From: Fragilaria crotonensis | Taxonomy: Eukaryota > Bacillariophyta > Fragilariophyceae > Fragilariales > Fragilariaceae | Direction: 5' to 3' | Length of the DNA: 64,000 bases | NCBI GenBank assembly: GCA_022925895.1 | Contig: JAKSYS010000047.1 | Coordinates: 99,469-163,468 of the forward strand | Shown: one piece after another, positions 1-10,600 of the stretch | Layout: each line of letters begins with the position of its first letter | Position numbering within the stretch: position 1 is the first letter of the stretch | Translations under genes and position numbers: made by a program | Notes under the pieces: model-generated | What the model saw: the letters and a program-made list of their open reading frames with translations, nothing else | What the model was told of the DNA's origin: nothing | Database searches by the model: none

Positions 1-570
1 CGAACAAGGTATGCTGGTCCGACGCGTGCCCCTATGGTATGGGGGGTTACAGCCTGTCTGGGCGGGCGTGGAGGGTCCGTATACCAGAATCCAGCCCGAT
101 ATTTGGCCATCGGGGGGGTGAACAACCTCCTCGAGTTTGTCGGCATGACCATAAACGTCTGGCTCTCGTGCCTAGAAGACGAGTCATCGGAAAGCTGCAT
201 CCTGGCAATCGGCGACAACACCTCTGCCCTGGGCTGGCTTCACAATACATCCAGACTGGAGCCGACTTGGATAGCACACGCGGCCCACCTTGTAGTGGCC
301 CGGAAGATAGCGTCGCTGCTGATGGAGTTTAAGTGCTGCCTCGCGTCCCAACACATCAAGGGTGAACTCAATGTGGTCGCCGACCTGTTATCGTTCTCGG
401 GAGATGGAAGGGGGAAGAAACACCCCCTCGCATTTGACAACCCAGCCAACGACGTACTAACTGCGCGCTTCCTACACGCCCTACCATCACAGGTTCCGGA
501 GGGCTTCGTCATCTCTCAGCTGCCGGACGAAATACTCTCTTGGACAACGCAAGTGCTTCTAATCGCCGAA
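1..570 (+). pseudogene. YR-1 RNase H domain, C-terminal end of the RT polyprotein
   Basis: RNase H degrades the RNA strand during reverse transcription. The first acidic block (SDACPYGMGGY) reads in the third frame from about base 6. A run of seven G at 112-118 then moves the reading to the first frame, where NNLLEF (acidic E), GDNTSALGWL (about 211-240) and LNVVADLLS (about 370-396) follow in the usual order. The linker LPDEILSWTTQVLL just before the recombinase is typical of YR-element polyproteins. The copy at 32140-32680 has the same blocks (VRVDACPQGIGGY, NTLEF, GDSTSAAGW, NKVADMLS). The domain is otherwise complete; the homopolymer frameshift is the only clear break. Confidence 0.72.
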
Positions 571-1790
571 TCATATTTGACGGGCGACAAGAAGGGAGCA
601 ACGAAACCTACGACAGAACGTGGCGACGGTGGGAAGGGTTCTGCGAGCACGCCGGGTACAACTCTGACCCCTACCTCGCTCTGCTATCGGTCGACGAACA
701 ACAACTCGTCATCAGAGCCTTCCTCAACTTCTATCGAGTGGCCAATTGGGACCCAAACGGCAGACCTGACGGAACTCGTAAAGTCCCAGTGGTCGCGAGC
801 ACTTTGCGCAAAACCACAAGCAACCTGGCTGCGGCGTTTCGGCGGAATATCGGGCAAAGCCCCTTGCACCTCCCGGGGTCTTCCAACTTGCGACCCTTCG
901 TGCGAATGTGGCTAAAGGCGTGCGACAACGGCGACCCGCCCAAGAAGCAGCAGCGAGCAGTCACGCCCCAGCTCCTGAGATCTATGTATGATCAATCTGG
1001 GTGCAACTCCGAGGCCGGTCACGACAGCGAGGCAGCAATCGTCGCGGAGATCGCGATAGTTGCTTATTTTTTCGCGATGCGGTCGTGCGAGATAACGGTC
1101 ACACCGGCACCGGGAAGGACCAAGATCACCCGACTGAGGGGTGTAACGTTTCGTGATCACGGAAACAGGGAGATGGACCAAAAGACAGGGGATTTGGCGG
1201 AGGCTCGCCGAGTCACTGTCACATTCGAGGACCAGAAGAACGGACTGAAGAACGACCGTCGAACGCACGAGAAGACAGGAGACCCCGTGATGTGTCCCGT
1301 CCTCCGCCTCGCGTCGCTGGTAAATCGAGTCCTACGAATGGTGCCGGCGGCTGGCCCAGACACACCGCTGAGCGCCACCCGACTGGGACGAGAGCACTCG
1401 AGAGTATCGTCCGAGACACTCAGGAGAAACCTACGATCCGCGTGCACACTGGGAGGCGGAAAGGAAAAATTCGGTTACACAGCGGCTGACATCGGGACGA
1501 GGTCAATTCGCTCGGGGGCAGCGATGGGCCTATTCCTGATGAACCACCCCGTGGCGAAGATCATGATCCTTGGACGATGGTCGTCGGACGCCTTCCTGGA
1601 CTACATCCGCCCACAGGTATTGGAGTGGACCAATCAGATGAGTTCCGACATGATAAGGAACAACTCATTCTTTGATGCATCCGACGACAGGCGGGCCAGC
1701 AAAGACGACCCCCGGACACGGCGCCTCAAGCCAGTGACGATCGCAGACGGGGGCAAGAAGATGGCAAGCAAGCTCCACCTCCACCATTGA
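540..1790 (+). CDS. YR-1 tyrosine recombinase
   Basis: Site-specific recombinase that joins the circular cDNA of the element to the genome. About 400 aa are open with no break. The true N-terminus is uncertain: 540 is only where the frame opens with a TTG, and the protein probably continues from the RT polyprotein with a frame change. An N-terminal SAM-like helical domain (about residues 10-160) precedes the catalytic domain. Active-site boxes: Arg in FFAMRSCE (about residue 180), box II IGTRSIRSGAAM (about 320), and nucleophile Tyr in AFLDYIRPQV (about 354). The HxxR box reads RxxR here, whereas the YR-2 paralogue has the normal THSIR. A basic tail ends at 1790. The fold call is strong; activity is uncertain because of the His replacement. 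Confidence 0.85.
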   Translation: MDNASASNRRIIFDGRQEGSNETYDRTWRRWEGFCEHAGYNSDPYLALLSVDEQQLVIRAFLNFYRVANWDPNGRPDGTRKVPVVASTLRKTTSNLAAAFRRNIGQSPLHLPGSSNLRPFVRMWLKACDNGDPPKKQQRAVTPQLLRSMYDQSGCNSEAGHDSEAAIVAEIAIVAYFFAMRSCEITVTPAPGRTKITRLRGVTFRDHGNREMDQKTGDLAEARRVTVTFEDQKNGLKNDRRTHEKTGDPVMCPVLRLASLVNRVLRMVPAAGPDTPLSATRLGREHSRVSSETLRRNLRSACTLGGGKEKFGYTAADIGTRSIRSGAAMGLFLMNHPVAKIMILGRWSSDAFLDYIRPQVLEWTNQMSSDMIRNNSFFDASDDRRASKDDPRTRRLKPVTIADGGKKMASKLHLHH

Positions 1791-1825
1791 GAGTACTGGA
1801 TGACCGACAACAAAGAATTCAATGG

Positions 1826-2342
1826 CTGGAACATCCAGAAACTCCGGGGAGTTGGAGCTACATTACTGCCAAGGAATGCAATTCCTCGGCCAAGCCAAAA
1901 AGCCATGTCTACTTGTAGTACAGTACTACTACTAGAATTAATAACATGAGGAGTGCGGTCCCAAGCAAGAATACTACAGAACGACAGACTGGTTTCGACG
2001 CAGAGAATCAAGCGTCGTCACAAGGTCTGAAGGAATACAGTATTATGGCGTCTACAGTTCGGCTAGTCGTTACAGTGCGACAGTGCAAGTGAAGGCGCAG
2101 AGGCTGCGCAGTGCCTACGTACACGCTAACAGGGGGCACTATCGGTATACAAGTCGGATACGATTATATGTTACACATCCAGCGGCCGAAGACCGATAAA
2201 CAGTACTCGCCGATATGCTGAAGGGGGAAAGATCCGCACGGCTCACATCAATCCAAACGGGTCGATTGTGCATCGCAGCATCTATCCAATCTAGTTAACT
2301 TTTAAATTCCCCAAGCCCACCCCTGGAACATCCAGAAACTCC
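1826..2342 (+). repeat. Split 20-bp direct repeat in the YR-1 3' zone
   Basis: The 20-mer ctggaacatccagaaactcc occurs at 1826-1845 and again at 2323-2342, directly abutting the next 62-bp leader repeat. This resembles the B1...A2-B2 split direct repeats of Ngaro/PAT elements. The 1791-2408 interval holds no convincing gene; apart from these repeats I see only unique sequence. Confidence 0.6.
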
Positions 2343-2403
2343 ATCAATCCAAACGGGTCGATTGTGCATCGCAGCATCTATCCAATCTAGTTAACTTTTA
2401 AAT
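2246..2403 (+). repeat. Perfect 62-bp direct repeat (A repeats) at a YR element junction
   Basis: Identical 62-bp copies at 2246-2307 and 2342-2403, period 96 bp. Both contain TCTAGTTAA (2290-2298 and 2386-2394). The second copy leads directly into the gag ATG at 2409, so it acts as the 5' repeat (A1) of the downstream element; the first is the 3' A2 of YR-1. This is the pattern expected when two YR elements sit head-to-tail. Confidence 0.8.
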
Positions 2404-2408
2404 CTTCA

Positions 2409-3869
2409 ATGGCTCCCGCGATCAACCCCACTGCGGGCATAGACAAGTGGACAGAGTACTACTCCCGCAACCGCAACGATGGGGGACCGATCCAAGCACT
2501 TTTCGACATGAACTCGAAAACTCTTGCCAGGAAAGTGGAGGGGAACCTCAACAACGTGGGCCGACTCACCGACTACATCACCGGAAGCTCGTACGGGAAC
2601 ATGGTCCTGATCCCAGGCCGACCAGGACAAATGCAGCTGGTACACCACGGATTCGCCTGCAACACCACAGACGGATTTGCCCTGGCTTTCGCTCATGGCA
2701 ACCTGGGGGACTGCACGACATTCAAGACCGTACCACGCGACGAGATGGTGGCTCCCATAGCCGGCAGAGACGACGACGACGAGGAAGGAGACGAGCGGAG
2801 GCGCAGCGCCCCAACCCTCGACAGTATGCTTGGAGCCCAATCGGGGGAAGAGTTCGCCGCGCTTGAGCCGGAAGGAAACAACATCCTCGAACGCCTGCCC
2901 AACCACTGCTTCATCACTCCCGAGACCTTCCTACAGGTAAAAGGGGCCAAACTACTGGCCGCTAAAGACCTGGCGTTCCACATCATAGAAAAGTTCCAAC
3001 AGTCCGTCGAAGACGACGACGAGATCAGTGTCGAAAAGGAGGAAGAGGCATCTGGCCTAGAAGGGATACTAGCAACGCTCTGGGCATCCGCAAGAGGAAT
3101 GCTGAAGGAGATCCGAATGGACGACGTACCGGAAGACCCGATGATGAGCCACATCATAAAGGACGTGAGACGCAGGATCGGGGGCGGAAGGGGAACCGTC
3201 GCAACCCCAAGCGACGTAGCACCCGCTGTCGCCGGAGGGGCGACGGAGATAATGGCCCTGTCATCCCAGGCCATGGTCTCCCTCCTCAGCAAGTTCCAAG
3301 AGGGGAACGAGGCTGACCGACAGAAGAAGGAATCCGACAAGTCCATACTCCGCACAATGGGCCCTACCCAGCGGGCCCTTTTCACGGCCCTTTGCACCAG
3401 TAGTATGTCCAGAGAGCCAGCGATGTCGGACTTCATGATCAACCTGACAACAAGCAAATCTCCGCAAAAAGCCATCAACTTGCTGCTGTCTGAGACCCGC
3501 GATTGGGAAGGGACCTTCTCCGAAGGGAGCCTCCACAAGATGCTGTCGCACGGATTCCTGTCACCAGATGCCAATCGGGCTAACCCTGGGGTTCACCTAT
3601 TCATGTTCTACCCAAAGACCGCCGACATTGGGGAAAGCGCTCGGAGGCAAGGGAGCACCGAACTGCTCCGCGAATACCTTGGCATGGATGTCGAGGAATC
3701 GACGCTCGACTACTACATGAAGCAAGGTTTCTACACGCCCTCGACGCCGAACGACCTTCGCATAGTGCTCCGCACGGCCCTCGACATGCTACAGCTCCTG
3801 ACGTGCGATAACACGATAGCCGGGCGCGGACTCGCACATGTCTTGGACCCCGCCGGTGGGGAAGAATGA
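2409..3869 (+). CDS. YR-1b gag-like protein
   Basis: 486 aa from an ATG preceded by the element leader. I do not recognise a named domain. The position (first ORF after the A repeat, before a zinc-finger ORF and presumably RT) and the lack of catalytic motifs fit a gag/capsid role: packaging element RNA into particles. Residues about 118-130 form a short Asp/Glu-rich acidic block, residues about 200-215 are again acidic, and residues about 290-480 are mainly helical-looking with conserved-type hydrophobics (MGPTQRALFTAL). The reading frame is intact, unlike the homologous region of YR-2. The stop overlaps the next start in an ATGA. Confidence 0.6.
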   Translation: MAPAINPTAGIDKWTEYYSRNRNDGGPIQALFDMNSKTLARKVEGNLNNVGRLTDYITGSSYGNMVLIPGRPGQMQLVHHGFACNTTDGFALAFAHGNLGDCTTFKTVPRDEMVAPIAGRDDDDEEGDERRRSAPTLDSMLGAQSGEEFAALEPEGNNILERLPNHCFITPETFLQVKGAKLLAAKDLAFHIIEKFQQSVEDDDEISVEKEEEASGLEGILATLWASARGMLKEIRMDDVPEDPMMSHIIKDVRRRIGGGRGTVATPSDVAPAVAGGATEIMALSSQAMVSLLSKFQEGNEADRQKKESDKSILRTMGPTQRALFTALCTSSMSREPAMSDFMINLTTSKSPQKAINLLLSETRDWEGTFSEGSLHKMLSHGFLSPDANRANPGVHLFMFYPKTADIGESARRQGSTELLREYLGMDVEESTLDYYMKQGFYTPSTPNDLRIVLRTALDMLQLLTCDNTIAGRGLAHVLDPAGGEE

Positions 3870-4507
3870 CCACAATCCTCAATGACCGGTTCAGCACCGA
3901 GCCGGAATTTGGGGCGAAGTTTTGCTACACCCTCGACAGGCACCTGCAGACATTCTTCGACAAAATGACCAGGTGGGGAGACGACGTCGCCGAGGAGGGA
4001 CAACCCCGATACCTCATGGCCAAGGCGGACGAGCTGATCGAGCGACTCGAGGACGGGCAGGGTCTCAATATTGTCCTCCCCGCTGCACTGAGGGCGAGCA
4101 AGCACGAGTCCACCCCCACAAAGCGACGGGCAGCCAATGAGCCCAAGACCGCCACTCCGAAAAAGACAAAAAGGACGGAAGCGGCGGAAGCCATCGACGA
4201 CACCGACCCGAACGCCACACATGTCAATAACGAGATTGTCACTGACTGGCAGCTCCCCTCCGGCGTCAGCTACCTTGATCTCTTCAACGCGAAAATGCCA
4301 GGACTCAAAGGATGGCCGGTGCTACTGGACACGCGCATATCAAAGAAGCAGAGCCGTACACGTAAGGCTCCCATGTGTGTCAAGTTCCAAGTATCGGGCC
4401 ACTGCAAGCAAGGGTGCTCCCTCGCTCACGTCGCGGCGAGCGCGATGCCTGCCGACTCTCGTTCGAAGGCAAATGCGCTATTCAAAGCCGTCTACGCATC
4501 CTCGTGA
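3866..4507 (+). CDS. CCCH zinc-finger protein, gag C-terminal partner
   Basis: 213 aa; its ATG lies inside the stop region of the gag ORF (ATGA), so translation by termination-reinitiation or a -1 shift is plausible. The N-terminal part is charged, the middle is Lys/Ala-rich (residues about 75-110, TPKKTKRT), and the C-terminus holds a compact zinc finger CVKFQVSGHCKQGCSLAHV (C-x8-C-x3-C-x3-H, residues about 170-190). Such single CCCH/knuckle modules bind retroelement RNA. YR-2 has the counterpart CCRWHLNGKC...C...SH near 29.93-30.0 kb, so the finger is conserved between two YR elements. Likely nucleocapsid-like. Confidence 0.65.
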   Translation: MTTILNDRFSTEPEFGAKFCYTLDRHLQTFFDKMTRWGDDVAEEGQPRYLMAKADELIERLEDGQGLNIVLPAALRASKHESTPTKRRAANEPKTATPKKTKRTEAAEAIDDTDPNATHVNNEIVTDWQLPSGVSYLDLFNAKMPGLKGWPVLLDTRISKKQSRTRKAPMCVKFQVSGHCKQGCSLAHVAASAMPADSRSKANALFKAVYASS

Positions 4508-4549
4508 CGGGGACGGCCATCAGCGACCCGGGTCAACGATGGCCCAACA

Positions 4550-4897
4550 ATGATCAATCCGATTGGTCGTAGGGAAGCCAGATTTCGAGACAGTCTTCCC
4601 GGTCTTCCAACAGTGATTCACATTGATACGTCGACACAGCACAACTTGGACTTTTTGGCCCAAATCTCAGCAAGCGAAATATGGGAAAGAGCACCGTCGG
4701 CGGTAAGAAAAGCGTCACCCAACAATCCAGACGACGGGCATAGCAATTTTAGTTCACAAGGACAAGGAAACCAGTCACGAGCAACAGCTTCTTCATTGTC
4801 TAAACTAAACAACAAGAAATCTCGCAACAACACGCCGAGGCTTTCCTCTCTAGGAGAACGTGACGAGGATCAAGAAGAACCACAATACGAAGTCCCA
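4550..4897 (+). pseudogene. LINE-A ORF1 fragment, left part
   Basis: Encodes a conserved ORF1 block (RFRDSLPGLPTVIHIDTSTQ) also found in LINE-E at about 58145-58230. The frame runs to QYEVP at 4897, where LINE-B begins. Removing LINE-B and one copy of the 16-bp target duplication joins codon CCA (4895-4897) in frame to GGA at 42648, and the protein continues with the coiled-coil C-terminus. So this is a real gene split by insertion. The part upstream of about residue 1 of this block is lost at the YR-1b junction. Confidence 0.8.
4882..4897 (+). repeat. 16-bp target-site duplication, left copy (LINE-B)
   Basis: acaatacgaagtccca, identical to 42632-42647. The flanking bases differ on both sides, so the duplication is 16 bp. 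It marks the 5' boundary of LINE-B at 4898. Confidence 0.9.
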
Positions 4898-4991
4898 CAC
4901 AATTTCTAAAATCTAGATACGTACATACCAGTCTGTCCGTCGACCGTTTTATACGTAACTCAGTAGGAAGTTGTCCTGTGCAACCACCACC

Positions 4992-7613
4992 ATGAACGTC
5001 GGAACGGCATCAACGTTTCTACCCGATCCAAACAAACCACCCGATCTCTCCAAACCCATGTTCAAGTTCGACCGTACCGATTGGATGGACCCTCCAGTTT
5101 TTAAACCAATCGATCAAACTTTGAGCGATTCCATCTACCGCCGACGTGCAAACGACGCACTCTACCAGCAAATCAGTAGTCCAGCCAAGTGGCAGAAGTA
5201 CGTCACACTCGGATATTTCGCAATTGACGATGGAGCTTTCTTCGATCTCGAGTGGAGCGCCCGAAGTGAACCCAACCAAGATGCATAGCATAATCTGGTA
5301 CAACTACCTATACCATATTGACCGCGACATCGACATACCAACCAAACTCAACGCATGGGCCACTCAAGTGTCACAACCATACCTCATCAACAACGCACCT
5401 CAGCTATTGACCATAGACACCACCATAACCTCGTGGAAACAGACCCAGCAAACTCACACCCCAATGGAAATTGAAGACGACCAATGGACTGAAGTCATCT
5501 CGGCGGGAAAAGCCAAAGCAACAAAAAAACGTGTTTCCTCACTAACCAGAGCTGCGAATCAAAACCCATACACCAACATCGCCCCAGGATTCAATCTCCC
5601 AGAGAATGACACTCCACGTACAAGCATGAAACCAACCACAGTCAACCAAACTGAAGAACGACACACTGACGAAGAAAATACATCAACTACAACAAACAAT
5701 GAATTCTCGACCTGGCTAAACAACCGAACATCCACTGGCAACACACTCGCATGGGCAGCCCAGACCACCCCGAAAGATCAAAGCACTAGCATCAACCCAC
5801 CAAGCGACGCAGGTACAACACCAGGAACGAGAGTCCACCAGAACCCGGTCAATACATACATCCCTCATCCAAACAAAAAGATCAACGACGGCACTCATCG
5901 CATTACAATCAAATGGAAACTCAGTAAAAACTATCTCGCCCGATTAGAAGAAAACGAAGACGAACTCATCTACGAAATACATCAACTGATTACTCACGCC
6001 TTTGAGGACGAAGATGGTCTTTTTTATCCATGGAAAAGTAACGCCCCACAAACCACAAAACCGGTATCTACTCTCCAACTCGATGAACTCAAACAATTTC
6101 TCTCACCAAAAATCTCCTTCCTCAAAGCAACCTCACTACTTATCTTTGGCTTACGCTTCGGATTCTCCGGCAACCCATCGAATTGGAAATTTAAACAAAA
6201 CACTCAACAATTAATGAAAAGCCATCACTTCAACGTCTCGATCTCCAACTCAACATGTGACAGCGGCAACATGGTCACAGTCGGATACATTCTACTCAAA
6301 GCTCCGAACACGACAAACCAGTTATACTACCTACAACATCTGACAAACCAACTACCCGACAACACCCCCTTCTTTGATCTCATCCGACTGAGAACAACCC
6401 CGATGGACCAAGAAATAAATCACATCGGAGTCAAATGCGGAGAACGCCATGCAACATCCCTCTGTCACGCCCTCACTCAATATCTCACAGGCAACAAAAC
6501 GGCGCTATTCCTGCCCAGGTACTCCTTGGGATCAATGACCGATGAACAAATCAAACAACAATTCGAATTCCACGAGCGATACACCAAATCCCTTAGAGCA
6601 CTCTCACTCTTCCCACACGTATCGAATCTGGATCGCATTCGAAAAGAAACTTTTCCTGACGGTACATCTATTGAACGATCCACACGGGAATGGGCAGCAC
6701 AATTAGTGGCAAATGACAACTCACCAGCTCTCTGCGACGTCGTAAACGGAGGACATGACCAAAAAGCAAACCTTCTCGTCCCTAGCCCATACTACGACCA
6801 TATCAAGTCCCAGTACAAAGAATACAAAGCCAGATTAAACCCAACACAACACCGGGAAGCCCGCTTCAGGGCCAGCATCTCAGATCTCCCCGACGTCATT
6901 CACATCACGGCAAACGCCCAGACAAACATGGCTTTTATCACAAACCTCGCAAACATGAACGCATGGCAACCACTACCAACTCAAACAAGCAACAACGGTG
7001 GAGGCAAACCTCAAGTCACCTCCCAAGCCAACCCTTCTACGAACTTTCCCACACGACCACAATGGCTAAAGCCAACAGCCCCATACAACAACAACAAAAA
7101 ATTCTCCAACACTTCCTCTACCACCAACGGAGCGCCTTCCCATACATCAGACGATCAAAGCCTCGGATCGACACAGTCCATGACGATAGCATCAAACATC
7201 ACCACTCAGCAGGCCCGCATCCACGAACTCGAAGCCTCCCTCCACAAACAACAAACAGAAATTGATTCGCCATCAAAACTACCTCTGCAAAACTCATTTC
7301 CATGGAAAGCCAGTTCAAACGATTAGATCACCTCGATACAAAAATAACAGACATGAGCGCCCAACTCAATATGGTCACGCAGCAACAGGACGCACAATCA
7401 ACACTGCTACAATCAATCAAAACCGACACACACGACCAAATCAAAGAAATGGGAGCTTCCCTCGTCAATTCCTTCACAAGCCAGAGCAAAATGGCAGACT
7501 CAATGATGACCATGCAAGAACGCATCGACAAAATAACAGAACTCATGCAAAAACTTACCAACAGACTAGATCACGAACAAACAAAAATCGGCACAGCATC
7601 TAATGACGACCAC
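4992..7613 (+). pseudogene. LINE-B ORF1, left copy (truncated)
   Basis: ORF1 proteins bind LINE RNA and act as chaperones. The start chosen is ATG 4992 (MNVGTASTF), after the 94-bp 5' UTR; the same start is at 15103 in the other copy. Order: N-terminal domain, Thr/Asn-rich linker (about residues 215-265), central folded region beginning THRITIKWKL (about 300) which may be an RRM-like domain, conserved block REARFRASISDLPDVIHI, Asn/Thr-rich linker, then a C-terminal coiled coil. Two one-base frameshifts (near 5263 and 7275) break it; the right copy has neither. The last ~60 codons are lost at the LINE-C junction at 7613. Confidence 0.85.
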
Positions 7614-10600
7614 AAACAATGCCACCGAAATCGAGTAAGGATCAAGAAACAGCTCGGTGTGTTGAAGGAGGTCGCTTTCCCATGGTTCTAAGTCTGCAAT
7701 GAACTCTGCAAATGTTGATATGATGTGTGTCTTTACCGTCGGTTGAATCAAACTCTGAGCTGCCTGAATCCATCGTTCCAGCCCGACATATTGTATTTCC
7801 ATCGGTGCACTCCGTGACGGCAGCTGGTCCCACCGTACTATTGTGGTAGTTGACACAAATGTATTGTCTTTGTGTGATGATCGTCGACACATCAGGTAAT
7901 CCCCGGTGGGTTGTCGGACGAAAGCTTTGGCCTTATGCTTGTATGCTACGTGGGCCATACGGTGACGATGGATTGGTAGGAGCCACTTCCCGAGGGGTTG
8001 ATGTAACATCCCATCCGAGGTGCACCACAACCTAGAAGCTTTCCGCCATAACTTCCACTCTGCTTCTCCTGGATTATCCTGTTGGATCCAGGGGCCCCGA
8101 ATATCGCGATGAATGGCTGGAAGGAGACCAGTCAACGTGAAATCCTCAACCTTGTCACCCGTGATGATAGCTACGTCCGCGACTGTGGTTGCTCGTAAAT
8201 AAAGTCTGCAATAGTTAATTCGTTTGATTTCCGAGGCGGTGAACTGCTGAGACTGCATGACGAGCTCCATGAGGAAGGTATCGTGCTGCCGTTGAAGCAC
8301 CGGCAACCCAGGTTTATCGAGGTGCATGGACGCAGAGATTGACGCCAAGAATTCGCGGAGGGATGTAATCCATTTTGATTCTAGATGGGGCAACAGTGAT
8401 GTCACATCTTCCAAGATGGAAACGGATGTTCCAACTGCTTGCTGGAACCAGTGCAGGGCGATTCGTAGTAATTTCCCCGACTGTGTTTGAGATCGCCACT
8501 GCGTGAGGAACATTTTGATCTGTCCGAGCCCTTGTTGATGATACAAGTGTCGAAAGTTGGCGCCGCCCAGTTCGAGCGGACCAAATATAATCTCTCGCTT
8601 GGTATTCCGGTTGAACCCACATCGCGCGATGATAATGGCTAGGGACTTCCGCTGGATTGACTCAAGTGCTTTCTTGGATAACGAAGAGCACGCCAAAGGG
8701 TAAGAAGCGCTCGGAAGAAAACACGCGAAGTAGTACGTCCACGCCTCCCGTCTGGTCAGGGGGCACGTCCAAAGAAAGGTCGTATTCACGTCACATATGT
8801 CGCGAAGTTTCTTTGCTTGTTTAACTTGTGTGCCGGCTGGTTCTTTGTAGTGACCCAACGTCTTGTGGGCAGTATATGGTGACAGCACTGTAATTTTTTG
8901 CGGTTGCTCGTCCCGTCCGTCCTGCACAATGAGTAAGGCTTGTTCGTCTTTTGTAACTGGTACTAAAACCGGGGCGCCTTGGAGCGAAAACTTCCACTGA
9001 AGAACATGGCTAGAACATTTAGACATTTCAAGGGCTCCACCGCTGGCTTCAAGGAGACGGGACCATGCATTGACGTTGGATCGAGTTTGCTGAAGTAGAG
9101 TTGTTACGGTGTCTGGTGTTTCGTTGTTTTGAAACAAGTTGGTTTGGCCGTTACAATCATCGACAAACCCGATCATTCCCAATGTAACATTTTCGTCACC
9201 ATTTGGGTTTGAATATGTCGCCGGATACGAAATGGTCTCATAACTGTCAAAAAGTAGACTCGACAAGAAACACCAAATTGCAGGAGAGTTTGCGCTGCCT
9301 TGACCGGTACCGTACACGGGTTCATCGCGAGTGTGCGAGTAACCTGAAGGTGCAATTCCCATCTCGGTACGAATCTTGTATTCCGCTTTTGGAGCGTCTT
9401 AGCATTCATTTGGGTGACTGTTGGAGATATTCGAACTTGCGACTTGCTAGCATCGCGACGCTGGGAATGATACGATCATAGCATGCCATAGCGTCATAGT
9501 TGGTGAGAACTAGGGACTTCCGAGTAGCTCTGGAGATTTCACATTGCATTTCCTCGATGAAAACGGGTCGTATGCACTTCTACCAGCTCTAGATCCGTAC
9601 TGCCCCTCATTTAACATGCGAAGTCTTCGGCTTGATGCATGGCCGCTCGCCACTTTATCCCAAGGCATAAATTGAAGTCGGCTTCATAGATGTGAATGAC
9701 TCTTGTGCGGTGGATCCGTACGTTGTCGGCGTCCTTGAATAGAATGGTATTTGCGACGGTTTGCCAACGTTTGTATGAATAACCTCTTTCGAGAGCATAA
9801 TTCATAAGAAGTAGATGGACTCGGCGAATTTCTGTCTGGATTCGGTCAAGTTCCTCCCGTTGAGATTTGAATTCGCTTGTTAACATATCCTCAGGCAAGG
9901 TTGTGGAGAAGGAGTGTCGGGCTACCAAGGCTTTATAGTGACCCAAATGAAGTCCAGATGGAGAAGTTGTTGTGCTCTCGGTCCAAATCTTAAGTTTCTG
10001 AATGAAGTCTTCATCTGAGATGGTTGGGAACGAAGGAGTCGCCATCATTTCGGAACTCTGTTGTAGATGCTGTAGTAACAAGCGTACATTGTCGTCGTAT
10101 CCGCTGATGTCGTACGTACCAGACAAGATCGCCGCCCTGCGTCGGTATGTCCTGTAAAACCGAGATGTTCCGAGAGAGGATCCACTGTAAACGGTGTTCC
10201 ATGCGCTTGGCCAAAGTGTACTTTGTTTCGGCGTTGAAGATGAGAGAGTATCTCTGATGGGATGTCAAGTTGTCGCCATTCGCTGCATGTCTTTGGGTCC
10301 TGTTCCGGATGTAGAGGTATTTCGATACGGGTGATGCCTCGCTTATCCTGGGTTCGTCGCGCAAATTTCAATTTGCGAAATACCTGTTTGATGTCTTCCG
10401 TTTTTTTTTAATTCGCCTGATGTCTCTTGCTTTGTGTCGATCGAGGGGATTCGAGGAAGAATCCAACTGCTTCAACTGTAGTACTCGTTCCTCGTCTCTC
10501 CTTGAGTAGCTTGCCGCGACGAGGTGTTTCACATCTTTCACAGCTTGTCTTAACATCTGGGAGCATGCACTCTGAGTGAGCGGAAGTGTAATATTAGAAT

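Larger units (their letters stand above)
1..2341 (+). mobile_element. YR-1: 3' part of a DIRS/Ngaro-type tyrosine-recombinase retroelement
   Basis: Order seen: end of an RNase H domain, then a tyrosine recombinase, then a terminal repeat zone with no further gene. RT-RNase H followed by a tyrosine recombinase is the hallmark of DIRS/Ngaro/PAT retroelements, which integrate a circular DNA by recombination instead of using an integrase. The 5' half lies outside the window. The 3' end is placed at 2341, where a 62-bp leader repeat of a second copy begins. No methyltransferase-like domain is seen, which points to Ngaro-like over classical DIRS; this is tentative because RT is off-window. Confidence 0.8.
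2342..4540 (+). mobile_element. YR-1b: 5' gag part of a second, tandem YR retroelement
   Basis: Starts with the 62-bp A repeat and carries two overlapping gag-region ORFs (2409-3869 and 3866-4507). It then stops abruptly: within about 40 bases of the second stop codon the sequence becomes a LINE ORF1 fragment. RT, RNase H and recombinase are absent, so it is truncated at its 3' side. GC-rich codon use matches the YR-1 recombinase. The junction near 4510-4548 is not resolved to the base. Confidence 0.7.
4796..7613 (+). repeat. Left copy of a 2.8-kb near-identical direct duplication
   Basis: Matches 14907-15871 plus 34324-36175 (the right copy, split by YR-2). It starts inside LINE-A and ends inside LINE-B ORF1 (...gacgaccac), so it includes the insertion junction and cannot be a second independent LINE-B insertion. 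By eye the copies differ by only a few substitutions and single-base indels (extra G near 5263, A4 at 7275-7278 versus A5 at 35836-35840, one T missing near 34718). Confidence 0.9.

Noticed and set aside
2693-3574. Long open frame on the minus strand opposite the YR-1b gag
   Set aside because: GC-rich codon use in gag keeps the opposite strand open; the product is Ser/Arg-rich without domains, and no homologous frame exists in YR-2.
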